The notes under the pieces were generated by a model. That model had not been told where the DNA came from. It was given only the letters and a program-made list of their open reading frames with translations, and did not search any database. From positions 9,161,501 to 9,225,500 of the forward strand of contig OX438754.1 of NCBI GenBank assembly GCA_949316235.1: a stretch of 64,000 bases of DNA. The letters run 5' to 3'. The translations under genes and the position numbers were made by a program. This stretch comes from Oegoconia quadripuncta (lineage: Eukaryota > Arthropoda > Insecta > Lepidoptera > Autostichidae). Positions 1-13,365 of this stretch are shown piece after piece; position 1 is the first letter of the stretch, and each line of letters opens with the position of its first letter.

Positions 1-1309
1 ACTGTAGTCATTTCAAAATTTGTTAAACCCTGTGTTATTTCTATTGTCAAAATTTATGAAAAAATATACATTCTTACTACCGATCAATACAATTACACAT
101 TTAAATTCTTCCATAACTCCATTATTCTACAGTAATTTTATTATATCTGCATATTTGTAGCAATACACACGTATACAAAGTATGTATGTAGGTATATATT
201 CTTACGTTACGCACACTGTTCTATTTGCCACCACATTACGACCGAACTTACGTACCGTGCCGCTTCCAACAGACCTCATTTTGGTTTTTGGCCAAACCCA
301 AACGTTCGGTCCATTTACGTTCTTAATAGCCCATCCTTATTAAATTTATACTAGATACTGTTAAAATTTCAGTTGTTTAATTACTCGGAATTTGGGCCCA
401 GGGAAACCGCGTAATGGCGCACTGTGCGAACGCCGGTCACTGGGAATTAGTTGGTTTGATGAACAAGCCTCGGTTTTCTATTTAAGTACCAATATTGTTT
501 ACAGCTATTGAGTTCGAAATTCAAGTGTCTTTAAAGCATAGGTTGGTACTAGTCCATAGCTTACCTTTTGTAAAACAAAAAACATTTTCGTTACGCATTT
601 TTAATTTGTTTTTAGGTATACCTATTTATCGTCATAATGAAATATTATTTCTATAGAAAACAAAATTTTTACAAAATCCGAAAATAATACTCTTGTATAA
701 TATAATCATATAATCTAATATTTGTTAGGAATTTAGGAATATAACAAGGCAGTCCGTTTCCATAGAAGTATAGAAGTTTTTACCAACATACATAGAAATA
801 CTTATAAAGTTAGTACAAGGTCAAAGAACATCTATTTATTTATTTATTTATGAATATGGTACTTCACGCAAAAAAAAATATATTTACAAAAATAAAATAA
901 ATGTATTATATTTACATTACCTATCCATCCTGCGGAAGCTTTCAGTCTAATTAAAAGTTTTTTCTATACAAACTTCATACATCGTCATGATCCTGCAACC
1001 GTCCACAAGGTATTGGATATAAATCTTACGCAATGATCTGTGTCCAGCAATGAACAAAAGCTAATGTCGTAATTTTGAGTGATTACCGTCTTGAAAACTT
1101 GCCGTTTTGAAAGAAAACCGGTTCAACCGCCTTAGCAACTTTTTTAAATTCCATGAATATTTTACATAGTATAATAATTTCCTACTACTAATAGTAAAAA
1201 CACCAAATACACTACTCATTGACATGAAAAAGACCGATCTCACGAATATATTTCCATCCCTTTCCCTCTAATGGGCTCGTAACCGTTGTTGAGACGTTCC
1301 GCGTTTTAT
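1..1309. other. A+T-rich DNA without a recognisable gene
   Basis: No long reading frame, RNA gene or complete mobile element is visible. A somewhat G+C-richer patch at about 380-490 is unique-looking but has no coding signature. A short TTTA microsatellite lies at 833-850. The minus-strand open frame at 1061-1243 has no recognisable domain and is treated as chance. Confidence 0.5.
833..850. repeat. (TTTA)n microsatellite
   Basis: Four to five TTTA units. Such tracts often mark the 3' end of a minus-strand LINE or SINE in this window (compare 13830 and 14655), but the neighbouring sequence matches none of the families seen here. Confidence 0.7.
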
Positions 1310-1317
1310 GTTACGAG

Positions 1318-1545
1318 TGCGTCGTAAAATAAAAGTGCATCAAAATGGGCCTCCCGTTTGCATTGTCCGCGATTAAAAAACCGACCAACTTCGAAATACC
1401 ACTTTTCCGTTAGACAGCCGACACTTAGCAAGCTCTCCGAACTTAGTCGCATAACCGGGTTCCTTTACGATTATTTAGTCGTAAAAATCAAAGTTATAGC
1501 CTATTTACACCCGTAACTGTATGTTAATCTTTGTTTTACGAGTGT
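1318..1545. promoter_or_regulatory. Candidate regulatory island with repeated TTTACGA motifs
   Basis: Four copies of TTTACGA or its complement TCGTAAA lie within about 220 bp (near 1322, 1463, 1479 and 1534), in a stretch less A+T-rich than its surroundings. TTTAYGA-like sites are known targets of posterior Hox (Abd-B class) and Caudal homeodomain proteins in insects. The motif cluster is seen directly; its role as an enhancer is inference, and A+T-rich motifs recur by chance. Confidence 0.2.
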
Positions 1546-4500
1546 GCGGTGGCTTATTATTTAATCGTTAATCATTTAACACTTTATGCTCGTGTGTGGT
1601 CAGTTTTATGGCCCTGTTCTCTTGATTCTTAGTGGAGATTGCTTACTGATAATAACATACTAATGAAATTTCATAGTAGGTCCACAAAATCGTTTATTGT
1701 TATGTCTACTGTTTCTAAAGTAAAGATGTCTACAAGATGAAACGTTGAACTGGTATTTTGCAAGTTGGAATCTCAATAGAACAAAAACATAAGTCCATTA
1801 AATGCTAATGTCAGACAGAAAACAATATTCTACACATCTCACTAAGTCTTATAAATTTACTTAAAAATAATGCTCACATACGGCATAAAATTTGGTGCTA
1901 ATCAAAGTAATATCAATTCTATCGTATTTAAAAAGGGTTCAATACTGAACGATACTGAAAAGGAACATGTGTAAGTACTATTGCGGTTATTTTAAGTGTC
2001 GCTGCGCCTGCGCAAGTGACTGTATCCCATTTGCGATGTAGCTTGTTACGTATGTAATGATCTTTTAGGTATTCGATTGAGCGGGATTGAGTTATTAATT
2101 AAGTAGATTGTGTCTGTACTGGTTCTATGTTATTCATATTCAAAGAGAAATCAGCTACCGCTATAAATATGATAATACGAGTTTATATCTGTGAGTTATG
2201 TATAGTTTATTCGTCATTTTACAAGTTGTTCTCATTTTTACTAATAGGTCCATAACATAATACTAATTAATTATACATCTGCAAATTATTATCACAAATT
2301 AAGTAGATTATATTTGTGAGTAGGTAATGGAATGTCAATGAGTGTCTTCTACTTCTGAACAACATTGATTGTAATATTAACTTATGATATTTAAAAAAGA
2401 AAATAAATAGAAAATTACTGACAATTTGGCAAGATTCAGCTTGAATTTTCCTTTTCCTGATTTTAGAATGAGTAGAATAGGTTTATAAAATTATTGAGAC
2501 TGAGTTAAACATTGATTCTATTAACAAATAAATATTTTGTAGATAATTATTATCTATAGTACCAAAGTAAGATAACCTGTATGGACCATAGTATATTAAC
2601 TTTTATAGGAAACGAGCCGGCTTACTTTGGTATCTCAATTTTCGTCTTCGTAACGTATTTCACGAAAAATCAATATAATACGTTTAGGCTCAGAACGTAA
2701 TACCTCATTCGGTACCTAATGTAGGTATAGGTAGCATTATTATTTCAAATTTAGTTATATGATTGTAACTGTAAACCAACCACGTACGAGTAAATTCCAA
2801 AAACGCGTTTTCTGTAACGTTTATTTTTATATTGCACAAACGAAATCCAGTTTCCGTGTAGATCGACGTAGAGTCTTGTATCTTTATCGAGGGCTTGTCG
2901 TCTTAGATACATCCATTTACGGGGGCCATAACTTGCCGACTCACAACTATTTCTAACGACTGCGCTAGCCTGTGTACCGACTCTACGAAGAACTTTATGT
3001 TTTATTGTGAGGTCTGAAGGTAGTTATGTTGTGAGATTCCGCTAGTTACGTTTGTTTAGTTGGTTTAAAATAAACTCACAAATTTCAAAGGTCATAGGTA
3101 GCAGTGTCAACTTTTGTGAGGCTCACAAACTCTTAAAATAATATAGTGGTGGCGTTCTCACGAGGTATTTTGAGGTGATCTAGTGTTTATGTATATTTCC
3201 CTTTTGTAAATTTCTTGAGAATGATTGAATACACACATCAACAGCCTTACTTGTCATTTATTAGGACAGTCACAGCACCAGGGTCATAATCCACCAATTG
3301 CGTCAATTGCGTCAAACCAATGGTCTGACACCTGGGACTGTCTCTTTAACATACCTCCAGAATCACAAAAAAAAACTCGTATGAAAATGCCACTACTGCT
3401 CACTTACACTGAAAAAAATGCTAAGAAGTATCAAATATTTTGTTACCTGCAACACAGAATAGGAGGCATCCGAACACCTTGGAGATGAGTATATAATTTA
3501 ATTGTTGTACGCAAAGTTCCGTATGATTACTTATTAGTATAAAAAGTCAAAGTTTGATTAGCAATGAACAAAGTCAGTCCTATCGTTCGGTAAAATTATT
3601 TTTTCAGTGCAACGCGCTTGACATTGATATTAACTTCTCTATCGAAATCAGTACCAACATACATTATATCGTACAAACTACTGCATAATTAATATATCAC
3701 ACAAAATTTTGGATTTATAAAATAACATAAACTGAACACAATGTAAATGTTACTTAGTATTTATGCTTATTAATAGATCTCAGATAAACGAGAAATTAGG
3801 TAACGTAAAGTTTCATGGGATGGCCTTCTGCTTATGCAATCTAAGTTGGTACTCAATTCTATTCCGAGCTCCTTGAAACTCATAACACTTCAATAACATT
3901 ACTTAATGTGATATTTAGATTTTAATAGGTAAAATAGAGACCTTTTACTATTAGTTTATTAATTTTTATTACAATCAATAATTTGAATTCATTTGCGCAA
4001 TTTCTTAATTTCGTTATGTGCGTTAGAATTGTTAATAAAGAAAATTATTTCAAAATGGTAAAGGTAGATTATCAAAACAGCCGAGAAACTATTCAGAACT
4101 CTACTGATCTTTACGAGGTCCATTCTCAACATTCTATAAATTGAAATTCAAAAAGCGGCCTTCAATCAAAAGTCCCTATGACGCCACTGCATTTTAAGGT
4201 TCAAAATGTATCAGCTGGCATTTCAGTCACGTCCATCCCGGAGTCGTGACAGAGTATACATCAAGTTGAGATAAAAGCTCTCGCGTTTTGTTGGCGGAGC
4301 CCACTCACGCTTTTGGATTAAAAAAAAAACTCTTGCCTCTTTAGCACTTAGCTTGGATGCGCGTGATTGAATGCTATTTGAACTTTGTGGATGCTTTTAA
4401 CCAGATGGTCTTTAAAAGTCGTTTCAGCTTCAGTTACCTACCTTTGTATGGTGGATTAAAACTTGGGCCTCTTTATACGTGAAGTGTCTTTTATGTCTTC

Positions 4501-4839
4501 CATACATTGTACGGAACTGTTTTACGTTCCATATTAATTATATCGACAGGGTTAGAATTATAAGATTCTACAGAAGCCTAATTTAAACCCATGTTTTTTT
4601 TTGTAATTGTAAATCATGACGATGCAGGGTACAACGGGGACGAGCCTGTTGCAGCCTTTTCATGTTGACGTCTTCAGTAGCATAATACTTACAAAAATCC
4701 CGTCTGAAATCTTAAAATATTACTAGCACAGTGATTTCGCAACACTGAAATGCTACATTCTGGATAAGTCATTCATTGTGTTTATAATACTATAAACAAA
4801 AAAAAAATACAGCGACGTTTGACGTTATTTCAGATGAGG
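1546..4839. other. Non-coding A+T-rich stretch
   Basis: No gene recognised. A 12-bp inverted repeat (TACCAAAGTAAG at 2560-2571 and its complement at 2621-2632) may be a tiny palindromic element. An open frame at 3225-3488 (+, 87 codons) has no recognisable domain. A G+C-richer patch at about 4200-4400 looks unique and might be conserved non-coding DNA. Confidence 0.5.
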
Positions 4840-4888
4840 TATACAAAAGGCGAGCTAATCTGTATAATATAGATACCTTCCAATATAA
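4840..4888 (-). mobile_element. Relic of a CR1-like LINE 3' end
   Basis: The plus strand carries ATACAAAAGGCGAGCTAAT followed by a degenerate ATAGATACCTTCCA. This matches the better-preserved copies at 41955-41990 and 55427-55478, where it reads CAAAAGGCGAGCTTAT...AGAGATCTCTTCCAG. The motif is familiar from 3' regions of lepidopteran CR1-type LINEs read in reverse. Only about 50 bp remain. Confidence 0.4.
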
Positions 4889-5633
4889 ACCCGTCTTAGG
4901 GCAATAACAATTGAAAAGAGGAACTAGAATGTACATAAAAAACTTAAAACACTGTCTGCACATACATAGTGTAAAAACATACCTATCAGGAGGTACGGGC
5001 AGAACCCCCGTCAAGATGAGTCAAGACAACGCGACACTACGGTACCTTTTCTCGGAACGATTCGGTCTATTTTTGAATAGTATCAAAAGCGCTATAAAAA
5101 GGAATAAATATTATAATAATAAAGAAATAAATATTTATATCCTCATTTAAGTAATGTCAAAATACTACGTCATTGTAATCTAACTTAGTACTAATCTTAA
5201 TTACTAATACTTAATACTATCTTAATTCGGACTGGCTTACCTTATGGATAAGTAATTAACCAGGCCGCTCAGACAAGAAGCTCGGCTAGACTAACAAAGC
5301 TTTATAAATATCTGGAGCTAGTCTCCAAAAGGAGCTCCGAGAGTAAGCCTGCAATAATTTATTCAAGTGTGAGTTATGTGGTATTAAGTTTATGTAGGAG
5401 GGGGTGCGGGAGGGTTATCTGTGGACACGCTGGGCTGAATTATAGTCAGGCGAGGCAGATATCATGCGGACGGTTCTCAAAGTTCTGCTGAGGAATACGA
5501 TGTATGTACTTGCTTCGTTAGGTAATTTGAGTTTACGTTCTGTTATTTATTATGGACAAATTTCAGCACAGTTAGATTAAAATTTTAACCCGACTGCCTC
5601 AGGAAGGAGGGTAATGGTTCTCGAGAGTATATA
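4889..5633. other. Non-coding stretch before the LINE fragment
   Basis: No gene is recognised; open frames around 4790-5150 overlap the CR1-like relic and lack domains. A G+C-richer patch at 5260-5480 looks unique. CCCGACTGCCTCAGGAAGG-type sequence at 5588-5622 resembles a dispersed lepidopteran repeat directly 5' of the LINE fragment. Confidence 0.4.
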
Positions 5634-6022
5634 AGTATCTAAATAGTAGGATTCCTGTTGATATACAAAATCTTCCTTTCAATAAATTTAAAGATACTAT
5701 AAGACAGAAACTTATTAAGAGAGCATATTATAAAATATCAGATTATTTAGATGATAAACATTCATGGACATGAACAGCCCGTTCGCGTAACCAGGCTATT
5801 TCACAATTAATAATGAAATATTATAATATAAAATAATAATTAATAATTTTGTAATATAAAAACCTTTTTTTTAAAAAGAGCAACCTCTAGTTTCTTGCTT
5901 GTTCTTCTCAGGGGAAAAGTGGCTTCTGAACAAGCAGTAGCTTAAAAAAATATAAAATCTGACTATTTTAAGTGTACCCTGTGTACCTACAAAATAAAGC
6001 ATTTTGATTGATTTTGATTTTG
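5634..6022 (+). mobile_element. 5'-truncated LINE fragment: RT C-terminus plus 3' UTR
   Basis: Codons 5634-5770 read IPVDIQNLPFNKFK and later YYKISDYLDDKHSWT, then TGA at 5771-5773. This is the extreme C-terminus of the RT protein, best preserved in the window at 60452-62440 and 43413-43865. The 3' UTR follows, with AAGAGCAACCTC, CTTGCTTGTTCTTCTC and AAAATAAAGCATTTTGATTG, ending in a TTTTGA-type tail. It is a dead-on-arrival copy: target-primed reverse transcription stopped after about 390 nt. The reading frame is intact to its stop, which shows the true C-terminus of the family. Confidence 0.85.
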
Positions 6023-6205
6023 AAATGTAGATTTCAATGTTACCTTCTGTCTAAATAGATTTTGAAGTGTAAGGTATCGTTCGATTCGTTTTGATCCCCA
6101 GCGCAAAAAAAATGCGCCTGCGTATTATGCTTTCGGGTTTTTGGTTTTTAAATAATTAAATAGTTAATTTATGAATCAGAAGAAACGTAGTCGTTGATTA
6201 TCAGG

Positions 6206-6343
6206 TAATGACGGCCGATTTGTCTAGTGGATAGTGAACAGGATTTTGCCTTCGAAACCAACGGTTCCGAGACCAAATCCCGCTAGAAGTAAATGTTTTG
6301 ATGAATAATAATTTTCGCACCCGATTACTCGATGTTATAAATA
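6206..6343 (+). mobile_element. tRNA-derived SINE (family A), 5' part
   Basis: A degenerate tRNA-like head has A-box-like TTTGTCTAGTGGATAG and B-box-like GGTTCCGAGACCAAATCC. The following GATGAATA...CCCGATTACTCGATGTT matches the body of the fuller copy at 34329-34598. The SINE stops near 6343, where CTAGCTTTCCACCCGCGG begins; this resembles the end of the Helitron-like family in minus orientation, so the SINE may have been interrupted there. Confidence 0.65.
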
Positions 6344-6362
6344 CTAGCTTTCCACCCGCGGT

Positions 6363-9300
6363 GTACATGGCATAGATTTTTCGAAGCCGACCTTCTCTAG
6401 TTCGGAAGTCTATTAAAAAGTAACACATGTATACATTTCCAGGCTGCCTCTCTGCCAAATTACTGATCCGATCATGTTTAGGCCTGAATGTCAGACAGAT
6501 GGGCAGATTTTCCCATTTATAAGATTAGTATGGAATGTTTATTCGTTATCTCGTATCCATAGTAAAGGCTTTACCTAATTCGGAGGTAAGTTAAATAACA
6601 ACTATGGTTCTCTAATAAACCTAAGGCAATAAGCAACTGACACATTAATAAACTATTCTTTATTTATTAACCTTAAATAAGTCTTGAATTTAAAAGACAT
6701 CAAAAGGATATAATGTTGGGTAGAGACAAATAAAGAAAATTCACTTACCATAATGGGTAGGTAGGTATACCTAGGTATAGATTTTATATATACACGTATG
6801 CGTAGACACTAAGAAAACTGATTTTTTCACCTATTGTCTGCATCTTTGTTTATATGAGTAGCACGGTTCAATTCAAAATATGAATTTCACTGTAAAACTA
6901 ACCTAAAGTCAAGTGTACGCTGGAAGGATTTTTTGAAGACTAAATTTTGTATCAAGCAGACTCACACAATAGCCCAAACGTATATTTAAAGTTCGAAACA
7001 AAACAAAAACACCGAAAACAAAACGTTTAAGCTTTTGTGTCGAGCCGCGTTCGCAGAAGATTGTCTACGTTGCAATAAAAAGGTAAAAAATAACAGTTTT
7101 TTGTACAGAAAATTAACTAACCCTTGCAGCTCCGAACAAAGAACAAATTCTATAGTTTTTTCTAAGAGTTTTTGAATGGGTTAAACCCGTGACATTTAAA
7201 AAGGCCGTTTTTTTAAAAAATCATTTCTGAAAGGATGCGTTGCAATATATCGGTTTGCGAATAAATCGCAGGAATCCCGCAATGTTTGGCCTTGTCTGAA
7301 CACTTTTATTGCGTCGTAAACCACTAAAAAGTACCTTGTTAGAATGTAACAACGTAGAAATGTGTTCCGGGCCATTAGACGTGTTAAGAAACAAATAATT
7401 ACACCTGAGTTGTTTTTTAAAAGAAAGTCTTTTCACCCATTGTTTGGTTTCCTTTGCGCAAATATTAATAATTGTTATTATGAGCGCATGACTGCTTTGT
7501 TACATTTTATTTGGCAGGTGAAATATGAACGGACTATACGCTTTTGTTACCTTCTACAATTAAACTATCTCCCAATAATATTTTTACAGTATTGGCTCTT
7601 TAACTCAGTTTAACTACTTTTGTGGTAAAGTTCGGTCATATTTTTCATAACTATAGTACAATTCTGTGGCACTTTTTTAATTTTAATTTATATTTAAATA
7701 TTAGTGTTCATCGTGTTCATATTTGTTCTGTCAACCAGTTGGAAACCACATCATTTGATACGCTTTTATCTTAAGACGGTAAACATACATCATCCACAAC
7801 TATTGCGCAGTTGACAGCTACAACAGACCAAGACCTGCGTACCTACTTAAATAATTTGTAAGTACATAAGCTAATATATAGATACATTTGCATATCTAGA
7901 AGCTGGCTCGTAGTGGCCACTGCCACAAAGCCGTCTAATGGACCGACAATCGGCGCCACATTTCATAATTATCGCCTATTTTGACTGGACTATATCGGTA
8001 GCTCACTCAGTTACTCCCAGTACTGACCCTTGTTTCAATACCAATTCCAATAACAACAAAGACTCACTCTATTCTCTCTTGAGCAGAGTTTTGATTTTCA
8101 GCCAAAGCAACAAATAATATTATAGTCGTGTTTACTTCACAGTTATTATTTTAGAAAAACAGACTAAAGGAAAATTTATCTACACTAAAGTTGTACCTAT
8201 TAGATACTATTTGGGATTCAAACACGAAACTCCAGAGTCGTTGGTAAAACACCAAAACTGCATGTTTTATTTCAAATAGACGAAAAAAATATTTAATAAT
8301 TGATAGCATTTCAGGTTATTTTAAGAATATATTGACATAAGTTTTAGTATAACCAGTATATAACTTGTAGAGTGTATCTCATTTGCGAGTGTGGAAATAC
8401 AAAAAGGCAAATCTTCCTATGGATGCAAAATTTTCGACGGTAGATATTTGTGTCCAGTACTGGACTTTAATTGTTGGTAATGTTGGTGTATGTAATGTAT
8501 GAAACACAATTACTGCTCTCCGGTCTGATAAACAAATTGAGAAAATTTTTTTTACTAATATTTTCACTTGTATCAGAGTTTCACCCGTTTCGAACATATA
8601 ATTTTACAAATAAAGCGAAGCTATGTCTCTGTCAAACTGTGTGTAATTAAATTTATATTAATTATTATTTAATAAAATTATTTTCTAAAGTATTTGATTA
8701 TCAAATGTCCAATCATTAACGAGATTGCTACTAAGCATCATTATCACGCGTTTGTTCGACGTATCGGGATCACAATACTGTTGCCAAATGCGACTTAACA
8801 TACGACGTGCGTCACTTTTAATACCCCCCTTATAGCTGCTCTAATAGAGTCTAATGCCTGATGTTGATGAAATATTTGCTGAATCCTCTTAAACGGGCTG
8901 GGGCTTCCTTGTTGGAAATGGAGCATTTACGCAGATATGATTGTTGTAGGGTAATGATAATATGATATCTACCTATATCAACTACTGATTTACAGAGTAC
9001 ATTAGCTAAGGTCATGCCTACGCAGTTGCTAAATTTAACTGGAAATACTGTGTTAATTTGTAACAAGATTATTTTTGAAGGCTATTTTATTTAACAAATT
9101 TAAGTCTTAGGTGACATTATATTAGCACCATTTTAACTTTGGTACTTGTTAAATACTACGATTTACCACTGGAAATAAATTTTCGAATTTTTATAAAAGA
9201 TAACTTTAACAGATCTTGCCTACTTTTAAAAAGTAAGTTTTCTGCCTTTCTAATCAATATTGAAAATTTAATAATGAAATAGTAGGTACAGTTAGAGGCT

Positions 9301-11239
9301 ATTGATATAAGCCCAATAATCGATAATCTTCATTGGCAGCCACTGACAAATCGAGATTGTATGAAAAAAAAAATACTTTGCTCGTAGCCAATCAAAAATT
9401 CCAGTCTCCAGGCACATGCCTTTAATGTATATTATGTAAAGTTCCGTTTCTTTACTCCTGGTTAAACGACACTCGAGCTTGAGGTTCGAATGTCGAACAA
9501 GCATCCTAAATTCAAATACTCAAAATGGCGTGTTTGCATTAATTTAATAGCATTATTGTGTGATTTATTATTGTGTTCGGATGTTTACAAATAAATAGGT
9601 ATTACAACATAAATTCTATATTTTTTCAGGTTTTCGCATGAAATATACGATGTACAGTAGGCATCAAAAACCGATACATAGGACTGAATCCTTAATAGTC
9701 TATATTCCGTGAATAAAAACGCTTACCAAATTTGAAACTTTCGAATGTCGATTGTCGAAGAATTTAGAATAAATATATAACTAGATGTTCTATAAAACCT
9801 ATGTATCTCACCATAAGAAGTATGTAAATATATGTTCGGGAGCACGGGTCGTCTCATTACACTTAATTGTAGGGTCATTCGCGGACGACCGTTAGAGCCT
9901 TGATGGGTGGTTTCGGGCTAAAATACCCGCACTAATGTAGCAAAAAGTTTGAACTGGTTAAGGAGATACCCATCTACATAATGTTTATATGTTTCAAAAC
10001 TAAGATGGGATATCATTCTTGGACATATCTTAGTAGGTATATTTAAAATAAGATGGGTATCTTAGACATAGATATATGCAAAGCGACGGTCATAAATTAT
10101 AGTTAGAACAGTTAGCTATTGAAAATGAGATGATGAGGGAATGAAATATTTTTTATACTTATTTAATGAAATAGAGTCTGTGAATGTGTATGTATGGAGT
10201 AGGTACCTAATGAATAGAAGAAATGTACCTATTAGTAAATGATGTAACATATTTAAGTTATGCATAAGTATTGTAATATTTTTTATGGTTCTTTTAAAAG
10301 ATAAAAACTGGACGCCTATCGGAATAATTTGTTGCGTTCGTTGTTGGTCAATATTAATTCTACGTACTTCATGTTATTAAAAAAGTTCAAATATCCCCCT
10401 CCAATGCCGTTTAAGAACCTATTCCCATTACTTAATGTTAACATAGAATCTCGAAATTGGCAGGAAATACGATCTCAACTATAGAAAAAAATATTAGGAA
10501 AATTGTACTTGGAAAAGCAAGTAAATGGACACCAATCATCCGCATGCCTTACTTTTATTCTAGGTAAGAAATTGCTAACTTAATATACGAGCTATGCATA
10601 TTAAAGTTAGTTCACCATGTCCTTTGTATGGAAAGCAATTTCTCGCTTACTTTGCGTTCAAGCAACAAGGGAAATATGTGCAGGCATATTAGATAAGGCT
10701 TTACAGGAAGTCGCTTTAACCGCTTTTGTTTCTTAGAAAGCGTACATTTTTCATATAAGCTCGAGGGCTATGCGATGGAAAATTACCCTGTAATACGTGC
10801 GATACAACGGTCATAATTGTATGAATTACAATATTAAAGGTGAACACCGCGGCTGAGTGGAAATTGATCCCTTTTAGTGCAATTTACGACAATTTATAAG
10901 ACCTTGGTGCCCTCCAGAGGGTTTGTGTTGTCCCTACTTAGTTATAAAGGTAAGCATTAGTGTGTCCGTTTAAACTTGTGCAAGCCTCTCAAGTTATGAG
11001 AGTGAAAAAAAAAAAAAAAAATTATACGACGTCAATGTATCTGTTCATTTGTGATGGAATTTTTTTGTAATGTGATTACAATGTTAACCACTCGAACATA
11101 TCTACCAACTGATAATAAAACCAATCAGGCCTTTATTTACAAACGTACGGTCGCTGCACGAAGCGAAATTAAAACCTGGCTCGCTATCACAATTGGCAAT
11201 AAGCAATCTCTTATCCGAACACATCTATATAGGCCTTTT
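6363..11239. other. Long non-coding A+T-rich stretch
   Basis: No gene, RNA gene or complete mobile element could be supported. Open frames here are 60-85 codons on both strands, overlap each other and lack domains. Unique-looking, more G+C-rich patches occur at about 9830-9960 and 10820-10950 and could be conserved non-coding DNA. The AAGAAATTGCT word at 10567 recurs inverted at 10633. Confidence 0.5.
11005..11021. repeat. Poly(A) run of 17
   Basis: An uninterrupted A tract. No retroposon body is recognisable on its 5' side, so its origin is unclear. Confidence 0.85.
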
Positions 11240-11560
11240 AACATAAACGGAGTGAGCGCGGCCGCGGGCGGCGAACTAATCTCCATAACTTTAATCCTTT
11301 AACCCTCACAGTACCAGGAATCCAATCAAACAGTACAAGCACCCCCCTCGTCCCGCACCTGCATCCCCCTGCCCCCCTCGCCTACGCAGCCTGTCCCGAG
11401 TAATTATCAAAGCTTTAATGACGTCATAAATCGAGTGTATAATCTAATCTGGAAAAGCCCCGGGCTCCAGCGCGCGGCTTAATGGTGTGAAAGCAGCCTT
11501 ATCTCCCGCCATGTGTGAATAGAGCTTTATACGCGGCTGCCTGAAAGCTCGCGCCGGGAA
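11240..11560 (+). other. G+C-rich island: candidate exon or cis-regulatory module
   Basis: This is one of the most G+C-rich stretches in the window. A strong splice-acceptor-like sequence (TTTAATCCTTTAACCCTCACAG) ends at 11311. From 11312 the plus strand is open for 56 codons to TAA at 11480-11482, with a proline-rich start and then NYQSFNDVINRVYNLIWKS. The same DNA holds a perfect CRE palindrome TGACGTCA (11419-11426) flanked by homeodomain-like TTTAATG and CATAAA. No domain is recognised. It could be a terminal exon, a conserved enhancer or neither. Confidence 0.25.
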
Positions 11561-13365
11561 ACTTTGGAAAAATATGTCGTAGAACATTCGAGATAAGAAT
11601 GTGGGACGTGAAACGCTTTCAAGTTTAATAGAAAATCGAACATTATCGTAAAAGAGATGTCTTTGCTAACAAATTCTTTGTAAGCGTATATATACCTAAA
11701 AGGTACATACTAAGGTATACACCTAATAGTTTTAAAAAGTTTCGACGACGTAAAGATTTCTCTAGAAAGTAGGGTTCGCACGAACTCTATCTGACATTTT
11801 AAAGCTATCAAAACTTACATCAGCTGATTCAGACTAACTGTAGAATTAGTAGAATAATTTAAAAAAAAACGCAATAAAAATAGCAATGATTCAAGCAAAA
11901 ATATTTTTGATGAAGATGCGTAGATTTTATAGTTTCCTTTGCAACGTTTAGCGCTTCGCATCCCAACAACATCCTATTGCTAGACTTGCAATTTCTCAGT
12001 AACAGGCCAATCTCTCTGTGTCCAATCGCAGATTATAGATAATAAACGAAGCCAGACGTTAGTGCCGCCGGTCTTCCGAGGTTATTATTGAATTACACGC
12101 CAAATTTTGTCTAACGCCTTTTAGAGAATATGCCTAATAAAACTGAATACAACATAACATCCAACATCATAAAGTAACAGAATATCTGACACCGCTTTTT
12201 CCAGTTTAAAGCACTGGTTATCGATAAATTTGACTGTTGGGATATTTTTATACTGTGGCAAAGAATAAAGTCTCATTCGATATATTTTATGTCGATTCTA
12301 TTTTAACTAGATATCGATTGCACCAAATCGAATCCCCTTCTGTTTCTCACGTTTTTGTTTCGAGAACGTTTGGTGTATGTTACGGTTAATCGATTTATTG
12401 GCGATTCTTTATTTTATTGCTTTGGAAATCAATGTTTTTGTTTATGGTCAAGTAGACTGCCACACACTTAGAGAACTATCACACTGCTAGATATGTGGTG
12501 AGAAATATCGTAGTTACAAATATCTAATTAGCATCAATCTCAAATACTGAATCAATTGCTTCATCCTCCATTATTATCGACAGTCGGGTTTTACTCGGTA
12601 CAAGAATTTTAAATAAAGAAATCGGTATGACATTTTGAATGAAATTTCATGTGATGATCAATTCTGTATTCTGTTCTGTATTCAAGTATTCTGAGTGTAT
12701 GTTTGAGTTTTAACATCCTCTACTACTAATTAATGTTTTTACTTGTTTATTTTATATAATTTAAATTATGATTAACTTAAAATCATTGATTTATATGAAA
12801 TATTTGCACGTCTTTGTATGATGACAGAACGTGATAGAACTATTTATATAATTGAGTGACACCATTTTATTCTAAGTTCTAAACATCAATCTCAGGTTTT
12901 GACATATAAATATTCATTTCATATCACTCTCAATCTGCCGAAATTGCGGTCAAACAAAATTATAATTAGATACTTCTTAAAATTTAATAGGTACAGTCGC
13001 CTCCATAATTAATCGTACAGGGCCTTGATGTTTGTTTAAAAAGCTGTACCTTTCGCAATTCTCTGAAATGATAGTCTAGACAAGAGGGATACTTTTGAAA
13101 TTTGCGTTTGGAATAGGCATGATATATGTACTTATTACCTTTAACCATGTAGTGTTATTCCTCTATGACTGTACCTATAGTTTATGTCATATTGCATTAG
13201 AAATTCATTATCTAATTAGGAAAATATTACAATTTCAATATTTAATTGTAGTAATAAATAAAATATATACTTAAGTAAATAAGTACATGAAATAACACAT
13301 CTAAATTAGGAAATACAAATGGTTTTTCTTAAATGTAGAATAGAAATGAAAAAATCGTAGGCCAA
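11561..13365. other. Non-coding A+T-rich stretch
   Basis: No gene or recognisable repeat. A moderately G+C-richer patch at 12000-12130 looks unique. The rest is low-complexity A+T-rich DNA. Confidence 0.5.

Noticed and set aside
1370..1395. End of repeat family D (AAAAAACCGACCAACTTCG)
   Set aside because: Too short and too diverged to separate from chance.
3225..3488. 87-codon plus-strand open frame
   Set aside because: No recognisable domain, A+T-biased codons, and no splice or promoter context; length is within chance for this window.
9470..9505. GAGGTTCGAATGTCGAAC as a tRNA B box
   Set aside because: No A box at the right distance and no tRNA fold.
10560..10650. MITE with AAGAAATTGCT ends
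   Set aside because: The inverted match is only about 10 bp and no target duplication is seen.
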